39,104 bases of DNA from Nanobdellati archaeon (GTDB lineage Archaea > EX4484-52 > WAPT01): assembly GCA_015520605.1 (NCBI GenBank), contig WAPT01000025.1, positions 1 through 39,104 of the forward strand, given 5' to 3'. This document shows, piece after piece, positions 7,077 through 17,263 of the stretch (position 1 is its first letter; each line of letters begins with the position of its first letter). The position numbers were made by a program, and so were the translations under genes. Under the pieces are notes generated by a model. It was not told where the DNA came from. It was given only the letters and a program-made list of their open reading frames with translations, and did no database searches.

Positions 7077-7772
7077 TTACTCCCTTACAGATTCAGCAAC
7101 TCTCCTTGCGGTTTCAAAGTCCCTGCTATAAATATGAGCTGAAACAGAATAGCTATGTAGCTCTCCCATGAAAACTCTCTCACCAAGTCTCTTTCCAACT
7201 TCTTCCGCAACATACTTCTGGAGGTGTGTCAAAGCTACCCAGTTAGCGTAGCTCGCTCCAAAAATATCGTGGCTTCTGAAAAGCACGTCCATGTGTAGCT
7301 TTTTTACCGCGGGTAGCATTGGCGCTTCCTTCTCTTCCCTTATATTGAAGCAGATCACACGGAGGCAGGGGGGATCCCTTATCCTGTTAGGGAAGTGGTC
7401 TAAGGTCGGAATGGTGAGGTCGATAACTGCACGCCTGGTGAAAGGACTTTTGCTGAGTCTTTCTATGACGGCTTCCACTTGATTAACCTTTTCATCCCAT
7501 TTCCATATTCGTTCGCCGTATGTGTACTGAAAGCCCCACCTATTCTCCGGAGTCATAAGCTGATCGACATAGTCCTGCAAAGCTTTTCCGTGAAACGGAT
7601 ATTCCGCGGGAGCTTCATCTATACTTATGGTGGGCTTTTTTATCCTGACTGCAAGCCCTATAATCTCTTTCGTTTCGTCACCATCTTCTGTGACCATAAT
7701 TTTTCCGTGCTCCATAACCGCTTTGACGGCTTTCCTCCATGCATCCTCCGTAGTGTTTGCAACTATCAGCAT
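7077..7772 (-). CDS. thyA: Thymidylate synthase, archaeal ThyA type
   Basis: 231 residues from ATG 7772 (MLIVANTTEDAW). It makes dTMP from dUMP with a methylene-pterin donor. Visible marks are the catalytic cysteine in RDPPCLRV (C136), an arginine pair before it (FTRRAVIDL), the substrate-contacting RSHDIFGASYANW and a late HSYSVSAHIY. Archaeal ThyA proteins are shorter than bacterial ones, as here. The frame stays open back to a GTG at 7886, but that extension (IKISVLPAICLATLPAK…) has no family likeness, and an AT-rich box about 25 nt upstream of 7772 supports a leaderless ATG. A flavin-reductase gene follows at once. Having both ThyA and a ThyX-like gene within 5 kb is unusual. Confidence 0.88.
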   Translation of the reverse strand: MLIVANTTEDAWRKAVKAVMEHGKIMVTEDGDETKEIIGLAVRIKKPTISIDEAPAEYPFHGKALQDYVDQLMTPENRWGFQYTYGERIWKWDEKVNQVEAVIERLSKSPFTRRAVIDLTIPTLDHFPNRIRDPPCLRVICFNIREEKEAPMLPAVKKLHMDVLFRSHDIFGASYANWVALTHLQKYVAEEVGKRLGERVFMGELHSYSVSAHIYSRDFETARRVAESVRE

Positions 7773-7856
7773 AACATAATCAAAGCATGAAAAATTTTTT
7801 AGGGTTCGCGACTTTGCCGGGAGAGTTGCGAGACATATTGCCGGCAATACGGAAAT

Positions 7857-7865
7857 CTTTATATA
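7857..7865 (+). promoter_or_regulatory. TATA box for the HTH-surface protein unit
   Basis: CTTTATATA would put a transcript start near 7888, about 50 nt before the ATG at 7938. It is the only strong box before the HTH gene and so probably drives the giant surface-protein gene too. Confidence 0.5.
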
Positions 7866-7937
7866 CAACTCATCATTCTTATTCACTCTATAGCTCGAGA
7901 TTTCGAAATGCGAGTATGGCGAGGTGCTTTGAAGATC

Positions 7938-8159
7938 ATGAATATCTGTGAAAGAATTGTTGAGGAGCTTTCAAGGAAGCCAATGTCTGTTTCTGAGTTA
8001 GCTAAACGTCTCAATCTGAGGAGGGAGTTCTTGACGGGATACCTTGAAGCGATGAGGCAACAGGGTCTGTTGGAAAGAGTGGTGGTGGGGAGAGCACACG
8101 TTTACATCCCAAAACAGACCGTTTCGCTTAGTGGTGTGAGTGATGGTGAAGAGGAATAA
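7938..8159 (+). CDS. Small winged-helix DNA-binding protein
   Basis: 73 residues from ATG 7938, chosen because GAGGTG (7921-7926) lies 11 bases upstream; ATG 7908 has no such site. The protein is one winged helix: helix 1 ICERIVEELSRK, helix-turn-helix SVSELAKRLNLRREFLTGYLEAMRQQ, and a wing GLLERVVVGRAHVYIPK, with an acidic tail (SDGEEE). It resembles MarR/ArsR-like single-domain archaeal regulators or the helix-turn-helix half of larger factors. Its 3' end overlaps the start of the giant surface-protein gene by 17 bases, so the two are translationally coupled. It is a good candidate for a regulator of that surface protein (inference). Confidence 0.75.
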   Translation: MNICERIVEELSRKPMSVSELAKRLNLRREFLTGYLEAMRQQGLLERVVVGRAHVYIPKQTVSLSGVSDGEEE

Positions 8160-11100
8160 ATGGTTTATGGTGAAGGTAACAGTACTGTTGCTGGTAGTGC
8201 TCACAGTAGTGAACTTTAGCGCTCATGTTGCTTTTGCTCAGCCCAGCATAACATTAGTTCCACCAACTCCAAAGAATGGATCCGTAATCAACGTGTCGTG
8301 GTTTGAGGTGAATGCATCAAGTGTGGCTGCAAATCTCACACAGCTAAACCTGACGCTCGATGGTGTGAATTATTCAGTTTATGATAACTCAATTGTACTC
8401 TATCTCGGTTTCAACAACGTCTCGGCCATAGGGGAGAACAGCACGAATTTTGTTGACATCTCGCTCTACGGTAACAACGGTACATGTAACATAACCGCCG
8501 GAACATGTCCGGAATATGCTGTCGGGATCTTCGGCAATGCCCTGAGCTTTGACGGGGTGGATGATTATGTGGAAGTGCCGGACGGTTCTGAGTTTAATTT
8601 TACGGCTTCAGACAAATTCTCTGTTTGTGCTTGGGTAAATTTACCTGAAACTTCGAGCTACGAGGCTGTAGTCTCACAGGGTGATTATTCCGGATGGAGG
8701 CTTTTTGTATATAACACTTCATACTTTTTTGGATTTAATGGAACTGATGGTGTGTATCGTCAGACAGGTGCGCCGTTTGTTTACGGGAGTTGGCAGTTTA
8801 TTTGCGGGGAATATAATGGAACACACATACTCTTGTATAGAAACGGGGATTTAGATTCAGCTTACTTTACGAACGCGACGCCAATAGATCCAAATGCACC
8901 CGTAATTGTAGGCGCAACTTACACCGGTGCCTCTGCGGTTTTAAGGTGGTTCGCCAACGGCACAATCGATGAAGTCCGCATTTACAACAGAGCTTTGAGC
9001 GATGAGGAGATAAAGCTTCTCTATCGATCGTACCTCGCAAAATTAAACGCCACAGTATGGAATTTTTACGCGAATATCACGAACCAGAGCGATGGTCTGC
9101 ACACCTTCTCATTAACCCTTGAGGACAATGGAAGCGCAGTGGCAACCACCGGCACGAGATACGTGATAGTGGACACAAAACCACCCCGGATAATCGTGAC
9201 ATCCCCCGTTAATATGAGTGAATACAGCTCAAGAAATGTTACTCTGAACGTAAGCGTAGCGGATGTAACACCAGCCAACATAACTTATGAGGTGGACGAC
9301 AACGGCACGATCTTAACCCTCTGCACAAACTGCTACGGTGGCAGCGCCGTCCTCAGCAATCTAAGCGATGGTCTGCACACGGTGAAAATCACAGCAGTGG
9401 ATGCGGCTGGCAGGCAAAACGAAACAAGAGTGTACTTCAGAGTCGGAGCCACTCCGGTACATTTCATTATCGTTGATGGGCAGAACACATCACTTTCTGT
9501 GGTGGGGGCTCTCATCACCCTCGTGGGGAACGAAACATTCATTCCTTCGATTTACTCCAATCTCACAAACTCATCCGGCATGGTAACATTCCTCGTGGAC
9601 TCGAGCCAGGAATATTCCATCATCGTTTCAAAGGACGGATATCGCACCATAGTTCTTAACAATGTTGTGTTCAAAGCAGGCGATGTGATCAACCTCACCC
9701 TGTGGGGTAACACCACGATAAACGGCACGGTTTTGGACATCCTAACAAATCTTTCCATAAAAAACGCAACGGTGAAAATCTACAACGCTTCTGATTATCA
9801 GCTGAAATATGTAGTAAGAACTGATGACAATGGCTGGTTCTCGGCTGAGATCCCGTCCACAATGGACTATATCATAGAGATTTCGAGCATCAATTTTGTT
9901 ACCCGAAGCTGGTACTTTGATGCAGGAACGAACCTCAACAACTACACTTTCGAACTTTATGAGACGGGATGGGGCAGTTTTGAGGTATGGGTTGTTGATT
10001 ACCAGAACCACGCACCGATCGAGAACGCAACGGTAACCTTCGTACTTTCTGCAAGCGAGAACTTCACAGGAACAACGGACTCTAACGGCTATGCCAGAGT
10101 ATTTGTTAAAGCAAATTTAATCGACGGATATCCAGCAAGATATGGAATCGTGATCAAAAAAGACGGTTACAGAGAATATGAAAACCTAAGCGCCAATTTG
10201 ACCATTGAAGAAGGTGAGAATGTTCTTGTTGGAGAGTTCGAACTAAAGGGCTGGTATGTTATAAACGGCACGGTTACGGACGAATTCAACCCGTCACTTG
10301 CGGTCAGCAACGCTTCGGTTGAGCTGTGGTGGATGGATGGTGGAACGCTGGATGCTCCGGTCAATATCAACGGCTACAGATATTATACGATGACTGACGA
10401 GAGAGGACACTTTGAGATTTACGTTCCAAAACTGCTGCTCGAAAACAGAACCTTCGCTCTGAGGATTGACAGAGCCGGATATCAGCACCTCGATTACCCT
10501 TCGAATGGTGTTGGTCTATCGGCAGGAGAACAGGGTGTATTTAACCTCAATATAAAAATGAAGGGCACGATAAATATCAAGCTGACGGTTAAGGATGAGG
10601 GTAACGGGGCTCCGGTTCCGGATTTACCTGTGGTGATCAAGGAAAACAGTACGGAAGGGTACAATTACATTGCTCCCGCAACGTACACCTTCCGCACTAA
10701 CGGGGACGGAACGATAAATGTGTATATCAGGGGGAACGATGGCTACACTGTTGTGGTGGACGGGAGCTCGAACGGTTATCAGACACCATCACCTATAGAA
10801 GTTAACACGGGGACTGATTTGGATAGAGTGGTTTATCTCAGGGGCAGTTTGCAGATAACGGGGAGAGTTATTGATGTTAACACGGATGAAAACGGTTACA
10901 CAATAACTCTACCGGGCATAAGGGTCGTGCTATGTCCTGTATCGGGATCAACGTCCTGCTATGTTACGGAAACCAGCTCCTCAGGAATATTCTCCGTTTA
11001 CGTTAAGGGTTATGAGGATTATGAGATTACCGCGGACGGTAAGGAAAGCGGGTACAACACCACAACTATTCTAGTTAACAGTGCAGCAACCACATCTTTA

Positions 11101-14100
11101 GATGTGGGCGACATAGTGTTGGAGGGCAGATGCACAATAACCGGAAGAGTCATCGATAAATATTCAAGGTACATTCCGAAAGGCGTGTCCCCATACATTC
11201 CGAACCCGAGAGTTATAGTGGTCATGAACTTCAACGGAAAACTCATACGGTACTCTGTTGTTGGGGACGATAACGGTTACTTCACCATAAAGGTGCCCGC
11301 CGGTCAGATTGCCAGTAGCATCCGGATAGAAGTATTGGGTTACTATCCGTATCTCCTCGAGAATGTGGGCACAGTTGATGGCACCAAAAATCTCAGCACC
11401 ATTTCTCTTGTGGGGGCAACGCATTTGGAAGGCAAGGTTGTGGATGCCCACAACGGGAAGTCGCTGGGTGGTGTGAGTGTTAAAATTTATGAACCAGAGA
11501 ACGGTTCTTCAAAGCTCAGATACGAGCTCACAACCAATGATAGCGGACAATTCAACATAGATCTTGGTGTAACAACCGAATATACCGTGGAGCTGAGCAG
11601 AGCAGGATACACAACTGCAAGCTTTGAGGAAACACCATTCGAGAATATAAGCAGGACTTATTTCATGACGGGTGCAGGAAAAATAAGCGGAGAGGTACTT
11701 GATTACTACACAGGCACGCCCCTGCAGAACTTTACCGTAGAGCTATACGCGGAGGGAGACACAACTCCCACCTATAAATTCAGCAACCTTCATGGGAGCT
11801 TTACGATGTTTGTCGACAGCACGAAGTGCTACCGTATACGGGTTTACCAGTACGGATACCCCGTATTGTGGGTGGGGGGTGGGAAGTGTTACACACCACC
11901 AGTTGATTTTAGCGGGAGTAACGCGATAAAACTGAGGGCTTACTTTGAGACCTTTGTCTGCGATCGTTACAGTTACGATCCCGATAGTGAAAGTCCCTGT
12001 TATCCTCACAGACCCATCAAAAATGCCGATGTTGTCCTCTATTTCCGCACGAATGAGACCGGAAACTACGAAATAAATGGGCTCAATGTGACCAAGGTGA
12101 GAATCGATCTTAGCACGAAATACTGCTCGAATTCAAGCGCAAAGATCACCCTGACAAAGCTCGACGGATGCACGCAGGCACAGCAGAACCACAACCTCTG
12201 CACGATGACCGGTACTACAAACTCAACCGGTTACGCTTCCTTCCTTTACGTGCCGGTTGGAAAATACAGAGTCACTGTTGATGCGGTTAGTCAGGGATGC
12301 GGCATAAAGGAGGAGGAATTCAATATCTCAACAGAGAATGCGGGCAAACTCAACGTATGGAAAATCGAGTTTGTCAGGACATGGCTGGAAATTAACGTGA
12401 CCGATGGGCAGTACCCTATCGGTGGAGTGAATGTAACTTTATGGAACGGCTCCGTGATAGCGAGGAACACCGTTGGTGATCCGCTAACCGCCATAACAGG
12501 GATTGACGGCAAGGTTGTTTTTGACATGATGAGTCCCGGCACCTATACCCTCACAATGAAAAAGACCGATGCGGGAATAGATATTGTTAGAACAGTTGAG
12601 GTAAAAGAGGGCAATAATACACTTGTTTTTGATGTGCTACCACCCAGAATAACGGACACATACCCGAAGGACGGGGATATCATAATTCACGGCTGCGCGC
12701 TTTCCCCGCCACAACCCCTAACCCTTTGGGTTGCGACGAGCGAACCGACAACTGCAAACATAACTCTGGAGAAGTACGACGGCACGCTTCAACTACCCTT
12801 GATCACCAGCAATGTCACCGAGACCAACCACAGCTGGGAGCTTGCTCTGAGCTGCGGTGATTGGGTGTGGAACATAACTGCATGTGATTCTGCGGGAAAC
12901 TGTAATCACACGCACGTAACTTTCATACTTGCAAACGGGACCTCAACCGTGGCATTCACAATTCTCGATAACGGGGTTGCGGTGAGCGGCGCAAACGTAA
13001 CAATGTGGACCGCTACCGGAAAAATAGCCGAGAACACCACCGGTGCGAACCTCACCGCCATAACAGGGATTGACGGCAGGGTTGTTTTCACCGGTGTGAT
13101 TCCCGACAGTTACAACATCACCGTAAAGAACGCCACGAAACCCGTACTGACATTCATGAGAGGTATTTACAATACCAATTATAACTTTATTGTGGATTAT
13201 CAGAGACCAAGTATAACCGCGGTAGAACCCGAAAACAACACAAAATACTATGTCGCCTGCGGTGTGGACAAAGGTGCTAACGTAACTTTCAGTATCAACA
13301 CATCCGAGAGCACCAATTTCAGTGTTGATCTGGAGGGTGTCCAGACCATCCATTGGGGAAATCAAGAAGTATCGAACTCAACTCTGTTCAACCTGACACT
13401 TCCCTGTGGCAAGTGGAAATGGAATGTGACGGTCTGCGATCTCACTGGTAATTGCACAAATAAGACCAATCTTATCTTCGAGATTGTGGACACAAGCTTC
13501 ATAGTCAACGTGACTGATGAATACGGCAGACCGCTTGACAACATTTCCGTAACAGTGAGTAACGCCACGTATGCAGAGACAATACGTACAACCAATGGTC
13601 TGGCGATTTTCGGAAAGCTGGAAAATAATACACTCTACAACATAACTGTCAATGGCACTCTTCAGGGATATGGAAATGCGGTATTTACAAACCACGATGT
13701 TATCTGGGGTGATGTGCTAGGAGTTAGCCTCAACGTCACAACACTTACAGTTCTCGTCTATGATCCCTCGGGAAATCCGGTCAGCGGAGCCGAAGTAAAG
13801 GTGTATGAAAATTCCTCGGGTAGCTGGACGCTGGCAAGAGATGCAAACGGTAATCCGCTGATAAATACAACCGGAATTGATGGGAAGGTTGTGTTTACTA
13901 GAGTACTGCCATGCGATTACTGCAATGTTACCGTAAACAAGACAGGAACTATAAACTCCACAATTTTGAGCATCAGGGCAGGCGAGAAGGAACAGGTAAA
14001 TCTGGACCCGGAGATAATTTCGGGGGAAACTCCATTTGAACCTATCAATTCCTCTTCTGGGGAAAGATTTTTGGTTATACTCAAAATCCTTGACGAGTTC

Positions 14101-17100
14101 AACAAAACCGTTTTTGAAAATGTTACTGTGAAGTTAATCTCCACAACAACCGGTAAGGAATATGTTAACCGCACGGATAATAACGGGGTGGTGACCTTTA
14201 ATGTTACCTCCGACAGGTTCGATGTTATTGTTGATGGCTCTGATATGGGCTACGGGATTCTCACACTCAAGCGGGCAATAGCCATCGGATGGCTGAAGAT
14301 TAACGAGGGCAAAACCTATGCCAATGGTTACGTACGGCTTGATGTTGACGGGCAGCGCTATTATTATGTATTGGTGAAGGCGCCCGGTTATGAGGAATAT
14401 GACTCTAGAGATGAAGGCAAGGTGTATTTCGGTACACACACGATGGGTGATCATAATAACATTAATCTAAGTGGAACTGTAGAGGTGATGGGCCACGTTT
14501 ATGATACCTATTTTTCAAATCCCATCGACGCCAGAAAGAACATTTCTGGTGCGGATGTTTATCTCTATAGCTTAACCGGAACACCTTATGTAAGATACAG
14601 ATTCACAACGGACTCTAACGGTAACTTTTATGGTAGAATTTCTCCATATGTGGAGGGATCATCCATCCATGATAAAAGCTTGGACACATACAAACTTGTG
14701 GTTAAAAGGAAGGGATACATTACTTATACATACATAAACAGTACTACAGGTAATTCCAGAATCATTTTTGGTGATGACGAAAAAAAGTACTTCAACATAG
14801 GTATGACTGGTGTCGGAAGAGTTTACGTGCACCTTTACGATAAGGTAAATGGAGCACCCATAACTAACTACTCAAGCTTTAAACTTATTGATAGCAATGG
14901 GGTGGAACTTTACAGAAACATAGGCAGGGAAGGAAATCTGCTTTACGGTATTTACAATCCAGACTACAACCCTGCTCATCTTGTGGTGGAGGCCAGCGGG
15001 TATTGTCCGGCAGATATACCCGTAACATCTTTCGGTAACCTCATAAACATTCCCGTTTACCTGTACACATACGAAACATCGCAGCTGCTCATAACCGTAA
15101 GGGACATGCTGACCAGTCAGCCTGTTTCAGGTGCCACGATAACCTGCTATTACCTCGGCACCGACGAGAAGGTGTGTGAGGCGAGAACGAATTCCAGCGG
15201 CATGGCTCTGGTAACGATAAGTAAAAGCGGAACTTTAAACATTAAAATTAATGGGACATCCACATATCACGGAATCAAAATGATAGAGAATGTGAAAATC
15301 AATCCATGCGATGGGATCAAAATCAAAATCATAAATACAACTCTAATCCCGACGGGAGCGATAATCAGGGCGGTGAATGATCTCAATGAATACATCGATG
15401 GAAGGGTTCGCATGGTTAACACAAGAACGGGAAGAAGCTACGAGGTTCACATCAAGAATGGCGAAGCCATTTTTGCACCCATTCCGCCGGGTAATTACTC
15501 AATTGATTATGAACTTGGCCTGGTATATCTGCCGGCGAACGTATCCAATTATGTAAACATAACATCTTACGGTCAGCTTAAAAATGTAATTTCCATATTT
15601 AACGAGACCAGATTCGAAGTAAAGTTGGTTGATAACCAGACCTCTCTACCTGTGCGGGATATTAAAGTGTGTCTTGGCACCACATGTCTGTTTACAAATT
15701 CGGATGGAATTGCTTTGTTCAGGAGAGTCATACCCGGAAATTACACTTTGACCTTTGATAAGCTAAGTTCTTATAAAGCTGGATATTTCCCACACAACGA
15801 TGTTAACGTGAGTGTTGTTCGTGGTAAAAACGAGAATACAGGTAATAAGTTGGTGGTTAACCTTACACCAACTAAGGGATATAGCATTCTTCATATTAGG
15901 GTCAGAAATATCTACGCGAAGAACACCATGATCTATGTCTATGCCGATGGTGCAAGACTATATGCTCTTAATACAAGCAGAAACGGACTCGAGGCGTTTA
16001 TTCCTCTGATATATCCGCGAGAGGCAATGAAGGTCAAGGTTAAGGCCACACATCCTGGCTGTGGTATGTTTGTTTTTGGTCCTGTAGACCTAACAGAACA
16101 AGAGGTCAGGGATGTTTACATAACATTCAAATGCAGATCTGCAAGTTCCGAGGAGGGGTATAGACCATTAACTACTACCTCAATTAACGGAACGGGTAAT
16201 TTTCCTCAGAACAAACCTTTTTTTGCGCTCACCGTTGTTCCAAATCCAGTCGAGATATCTCCGGGCGGGTGCGCAACCGGAGAGTTAAGTTTAGAGAACA
16301 CGGGAGAAAAAATAATCACAAATGTGGTTTTGCGGAGTATAAAAACACCATACTACGCAATCAATGGTATTGGTCACATAGTAGCACTACTTCCGGATGA
16401 CAGGGAAATAATAAGATACTCGCTATGTATTTTCCGACCAGTAAACGAAGTTACAGCGACTCTTCTTTCCGATCAGTTGACAAAGGAGGTCACGATACCA
16501 GTGACATTAGTCCCTGAGACCATCAATGAAACGGAAACCAAGTCAATGCTTCTCGAAGACCTCAACGAGCTTAGGATGAAGTTGCTGAGCATTAACAGGA
16601 GCGCATTGCCTCCCGAGTTGCAACGAGAATATGATGAGGTGCAGGCACATTTGCAATTTGCGAGCAATTACGTAGCGAGTGGCAACTACGCACTCGCGAG
16701 AAATGAAACAGAGGAGGCGAGAAGAATATTGGAAAATCTGGAAAGTTACATGGTGTCCACTAAACAGAATGGATTGAATAAAAAAAGAGGAATTTCAAAA
16801 GAAACGATAATAATATTGTCCTTTATAGGGGTCTTTGGGATCTTAATACTGATTTATTTGAAGGAAACAAGAAATATTTTCAAACAAGCGTCATCTGGAT
16901 CTGCAAGTTTACTCTCAAAAATAGTGAAAGATATACCTGCGGGATTCGTAAAGAGAGCTGAAAAAAATAGAGGGACGTATCGCACATCCTCGATCCCGTC
17001 CAGATCATCCATACATCCCGTTCCCCGGTTCACCGCTGAAAACGTACCAGTTGTGATGGAGGGAGGAAAAGATATTCATCCTGAGCATTCAGATTTTCTT

Positions 17101-17226
17101 TATTTCACGGAGCCCGTTGCAAAACAGGAATACATATCTTACCTCAAAAAAGTAATAGAGAGCACGGAACGCTGCCCTTACTGTGGAATGAGGAAGGTCA
17201 ATGGAAGGTGTCTTAGATGTGACTGA
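8143..17226 (+). CDS. Giant cell-surface protein with LamG, CarboxypepD_reg repeats, TM anchor and cytoplasmic zinc ribbon
   Basis: 3027 residues from ATG 8143 (GTG 8140 precedes it directly). In order: signal peptide 1-32 (VTVLLLVVLTVV core, likely cut after AFA); a LamG/concanavalin-like domain about 85-295 (GNALSFDGVDDYVEVP, WQFICGEYNG, GTIDEVRIYNRALSDEEI); Ig-like sections (SDGLHT repeated); then more than 2000 residues of CarboxypepD_reg/Cna-B-like beta domains, each with a G-x-V-x-D…T-D-x-N-G-x-F pattern; cysteine-paired Ig units near 1500-1780; a CARDB/Ig-like domain about 2692-2795 (VPNPVEISPGGCATGELSLENTGE); a coiled coil about 2800-2871; one membrane helix 2889-2906; a basic cytoplasmic tail of about 120 residues; and a terminal CPYC…CLRC zinc ribbon (C3011, C3014, C3023, C3026). 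N-x-S/T sequons are very frequent, implying heavy N-glycosylation. Likely adhesin or surface sheath; partner unknown. Confidence 0.9.
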   Translation: MVKRNKWFMVKVTVLLLVVLTVVNFSAHVAFAQPSITLVPPTPKNGSVINVSWFEVNASSVAANLTQLNLTLDGVNYSVYDNSIVLYLGFNNVSAIGENSTNFVDISLYGNNGTCNITAGTCPEYAVGIFGNALSFDGVDDYVEVPDGSEFNFTASDKFSVCAWVNLPETSSYEAVVSQGDYSGWRLFVYNTSYFFGFNGTDGVYRQTGAPFVYGSWQFICGEYNGTHILLYRNGDLDSAYFTNATPIDPNAPVIVGATYTGASAVLRWFANGTIDEVRIYNRALSDEEIKLLYRSYLAKLNATVWNFYANITNQSDGLHTFSLTLEDNGSAVATTGTRYVIVDTKPPRIIVTSPVNMSEYSSRNVTLNVSVADVTPANITYEVDDNGTILTLCTNCYGGSAVLSNLSDGLHTVKITAVDAAGRQNETRVYFRVGATPVHFIIVDGQNTSLSVVGALITLVGNETFIPSIYSNLTNSSGMVTFLVDSSQEYSIIVSKDGYRTIVLNNVVFKAGDVINLTLWGNTTINGTVLDILTNLSIKNATVKIYNASDYQLKYVVRTDDNGWFSAEIPSTMDYIIEISSINFVTRSWYFDAGTNLNNYTFELYETGWGSFEVWVVDYQNHAPIENATVTFVLSASENFTGTTDSNGYARVFVKANLIDGYPARYGIVIKKDGYREYENLSANLTIEEGENVLVGEFELKGWYVINGTVTDEFNPSLAVSNASVELWWMDGGTLDAPVNINGYRYYTMTDERGHFEIYVPKLLLENRTFALRIDRAGYQHLDYPSNGVGLSAGEQGVFNLNIKMKGTINIKLTVKDEGNGAPVPDLPVVIKENSTEGYNYIAPATYTFRTNGDGTINVYIRGNDGYTVVVDGSSNGYQTPSPIEVNTGTDLDRVVYLRGSLQITGRVIDVNTDENGYTITLPGIRVVLCPVSGSTSCYVTETSSSGIFSVYVKGYEDYEITADGKESGYNTTTILVNSAATTSLDVGDIVLEGRCTITGRVIDKYSRYIPKGVSPYIPNPRVIVVMNFNGKLIRYSVVGDDNGYFTIKVPAGQIASSIRIEVLGYYPYLLENVGTVDGTKNLSTISLVGATHLEGKVVDAHNGKSLGGVSVKIYEPENGSSKLRYELTTNDSGQFNIDLGVTTEYTVELSRAGYTTASFEETPFENISRTYFMTGAGKISGEVLDYYTGTPLQNFTVELYAEGDTTPTYKFSNLHGSFTMFVDSTKCYRIRVYQYGYPVLWVGGGKCYTPPVDFSGSNAIKLRAYFETFVCDRYSYDPDSESPCYPHRPIKNADVVLYFRTNETGNYEINGLNVTKVRIDLSTKYCSNSSAKITLTKLDGCTQAQQNHNLCTMTGTTNSTGYASFLYVPVGKYRVTVDAVSQGCGIKEEEFNISTENAGKLNVWKIEFVRTWLEINVTDGQYPIGGVNVTLWNGSVIARNTVGDPLTAITGIDGKVVFDMMSPGTYTLTMKKTDAGIDIVRTVEVKEGNNTLVFDVLPPRITDTYPKDGDIIIHGCALSPPQPLTLWVATSEPTTANITLEKYDGTLQLPLITSNVTETNHSWELALSCGDWVWNITACDSAGNCNHTHVTFILANGTSTVAFTILDNGVAVSGANVTMWTATGKIAENTTGANLTAITGIDGRVVFTGVIPDSYNITVKNATKPVLTFMRGIYNTNYNFIVDYQRPSITAVEPENNTKYYVACGVDKGANVTFSINTSESTNFSVDLEGVQTIHWGNQEVSNSTLFNLTLPCGKWKWNVTVCDLTGNCTNKTNLIFEIVDTSFIVNVTDEYGRPLDNISVTVSNATYAETIRTTNGLAIFGKLENNTLYNITVNGTLQGYGNAVFTNHDVIWGDVLGVSLNVTTLTVLVYDPSGNPVSGAEVKVYENSSGSWTLARDANGNPLINTTGIDGKVVFTRVLPCDYCNVTVNKTGTINSTILSIRAGEKEQVNLDPEIISGETPFEPINSSSGERFLVILKILDEFNKTVFENVTVKLISTTTGKEYVNRTDNNGVVTFNVTSDRFDVIVDGSDMGYGILTLKRAIAIGWLKINEGKTYANGYVRLDVDGQRYYYVLVKAPGYEEYDSRDEGKVYFGTHTMGDHNNINLSGTVEVMGHVYDTYFSNPIDARKNISGADVYLYSLTGTPYVRYRFTTDSNGNFYGRISPYVEGSSIHDKSLDTYKLVVKRKGYITYTYINSTTGNSRIIFGDDEKKYFNIGMTGVGRVYVHLYDKVNGAPITNYSSFKLIDSNGVELYRNIGREGNLLYGIYNPDYNPAHLVVEASGYCPADIPVTSFGNLINIPVYLYTYETSQLLITVRDMLTSQPVSGATITCYYLGTDEKVCEARTNSSGMALVTISKSGTLNIKINGTSTYHGIKMIENVKINPCDGIKIKIINTTLIPTGAIIRAVNDLNEYIDGRVRMVNTRTGRSYEVHIKNGEAIFAPIPPGNYSIDYELGLVYLPANVSNYVNITSYGQLKNVISIFNETRFEVKLVDNQTSLPVRDIKVCLGTTCLFTNSDGIALFRRVIPGNYTLTFDKLSSYKAGYFPHNDVNVSVVRGKNENTGNKLVVNLTPTKGYSILHIRVRNIYAKNTMIYVYADGARLYALNTSRNGLEAFIPLIYPREAMKVKVKATHPGCGMFVFGPVDLTEQEVRDVYITFKCRSASSEEGYRPLTTTSINGTGNFPQNKPFFALTVVPNPVEISPGGCATGELSLENTGEKIITNVVLRSIKTPYYAINGIGHIVALLPDDREIIRYSLCIFRPVNEVTATLLSDQLTKEVTIPVTLVPETINETETKSMLLEDLNELRMKLLSINRSALPPELQREYDEVQAHLQFASNYVASGNYALARNETEEARRILENLESYMVSTKQNGLNKKRGISKETIIILSFIGVFGILILIYLKETRNIFKQASSGSASLLSKIVKDIPAGFVKRAEKNRGTYRTSSIPSRSSIHPVPRFTAENVPVVMEGGKDIHPEHSDFLYFTEPVAKQEYISYLKKVIESTERCPYCGMRKVNGRCLRCD
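12487..13078 (+). repeat. Internal 567-bp duplication unit in the giant surface gene
   Basis: A 25-base block is identical at 12487-12511 and 13054-13078, an offset of 567 bases (189 codons). It encodes TAITGIDG followed by K/R-VVF in each copy. The surrounding protein is also repeated: N-V-T-x-W…, an Ig unit with C-G-x-W-x-W-N-x-T-x-C, then the next copy. A third, more diverged copy (NTTGIDGKVVFTRV) lies at about 13861-13905. This marks relatively recent tandem expansion of one 189-residue double domain. Confidence 0.8.
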
Positions 17227-17263
17227 CCAAAAAAACAAAAAACTACCATTCAAACCTATTACA

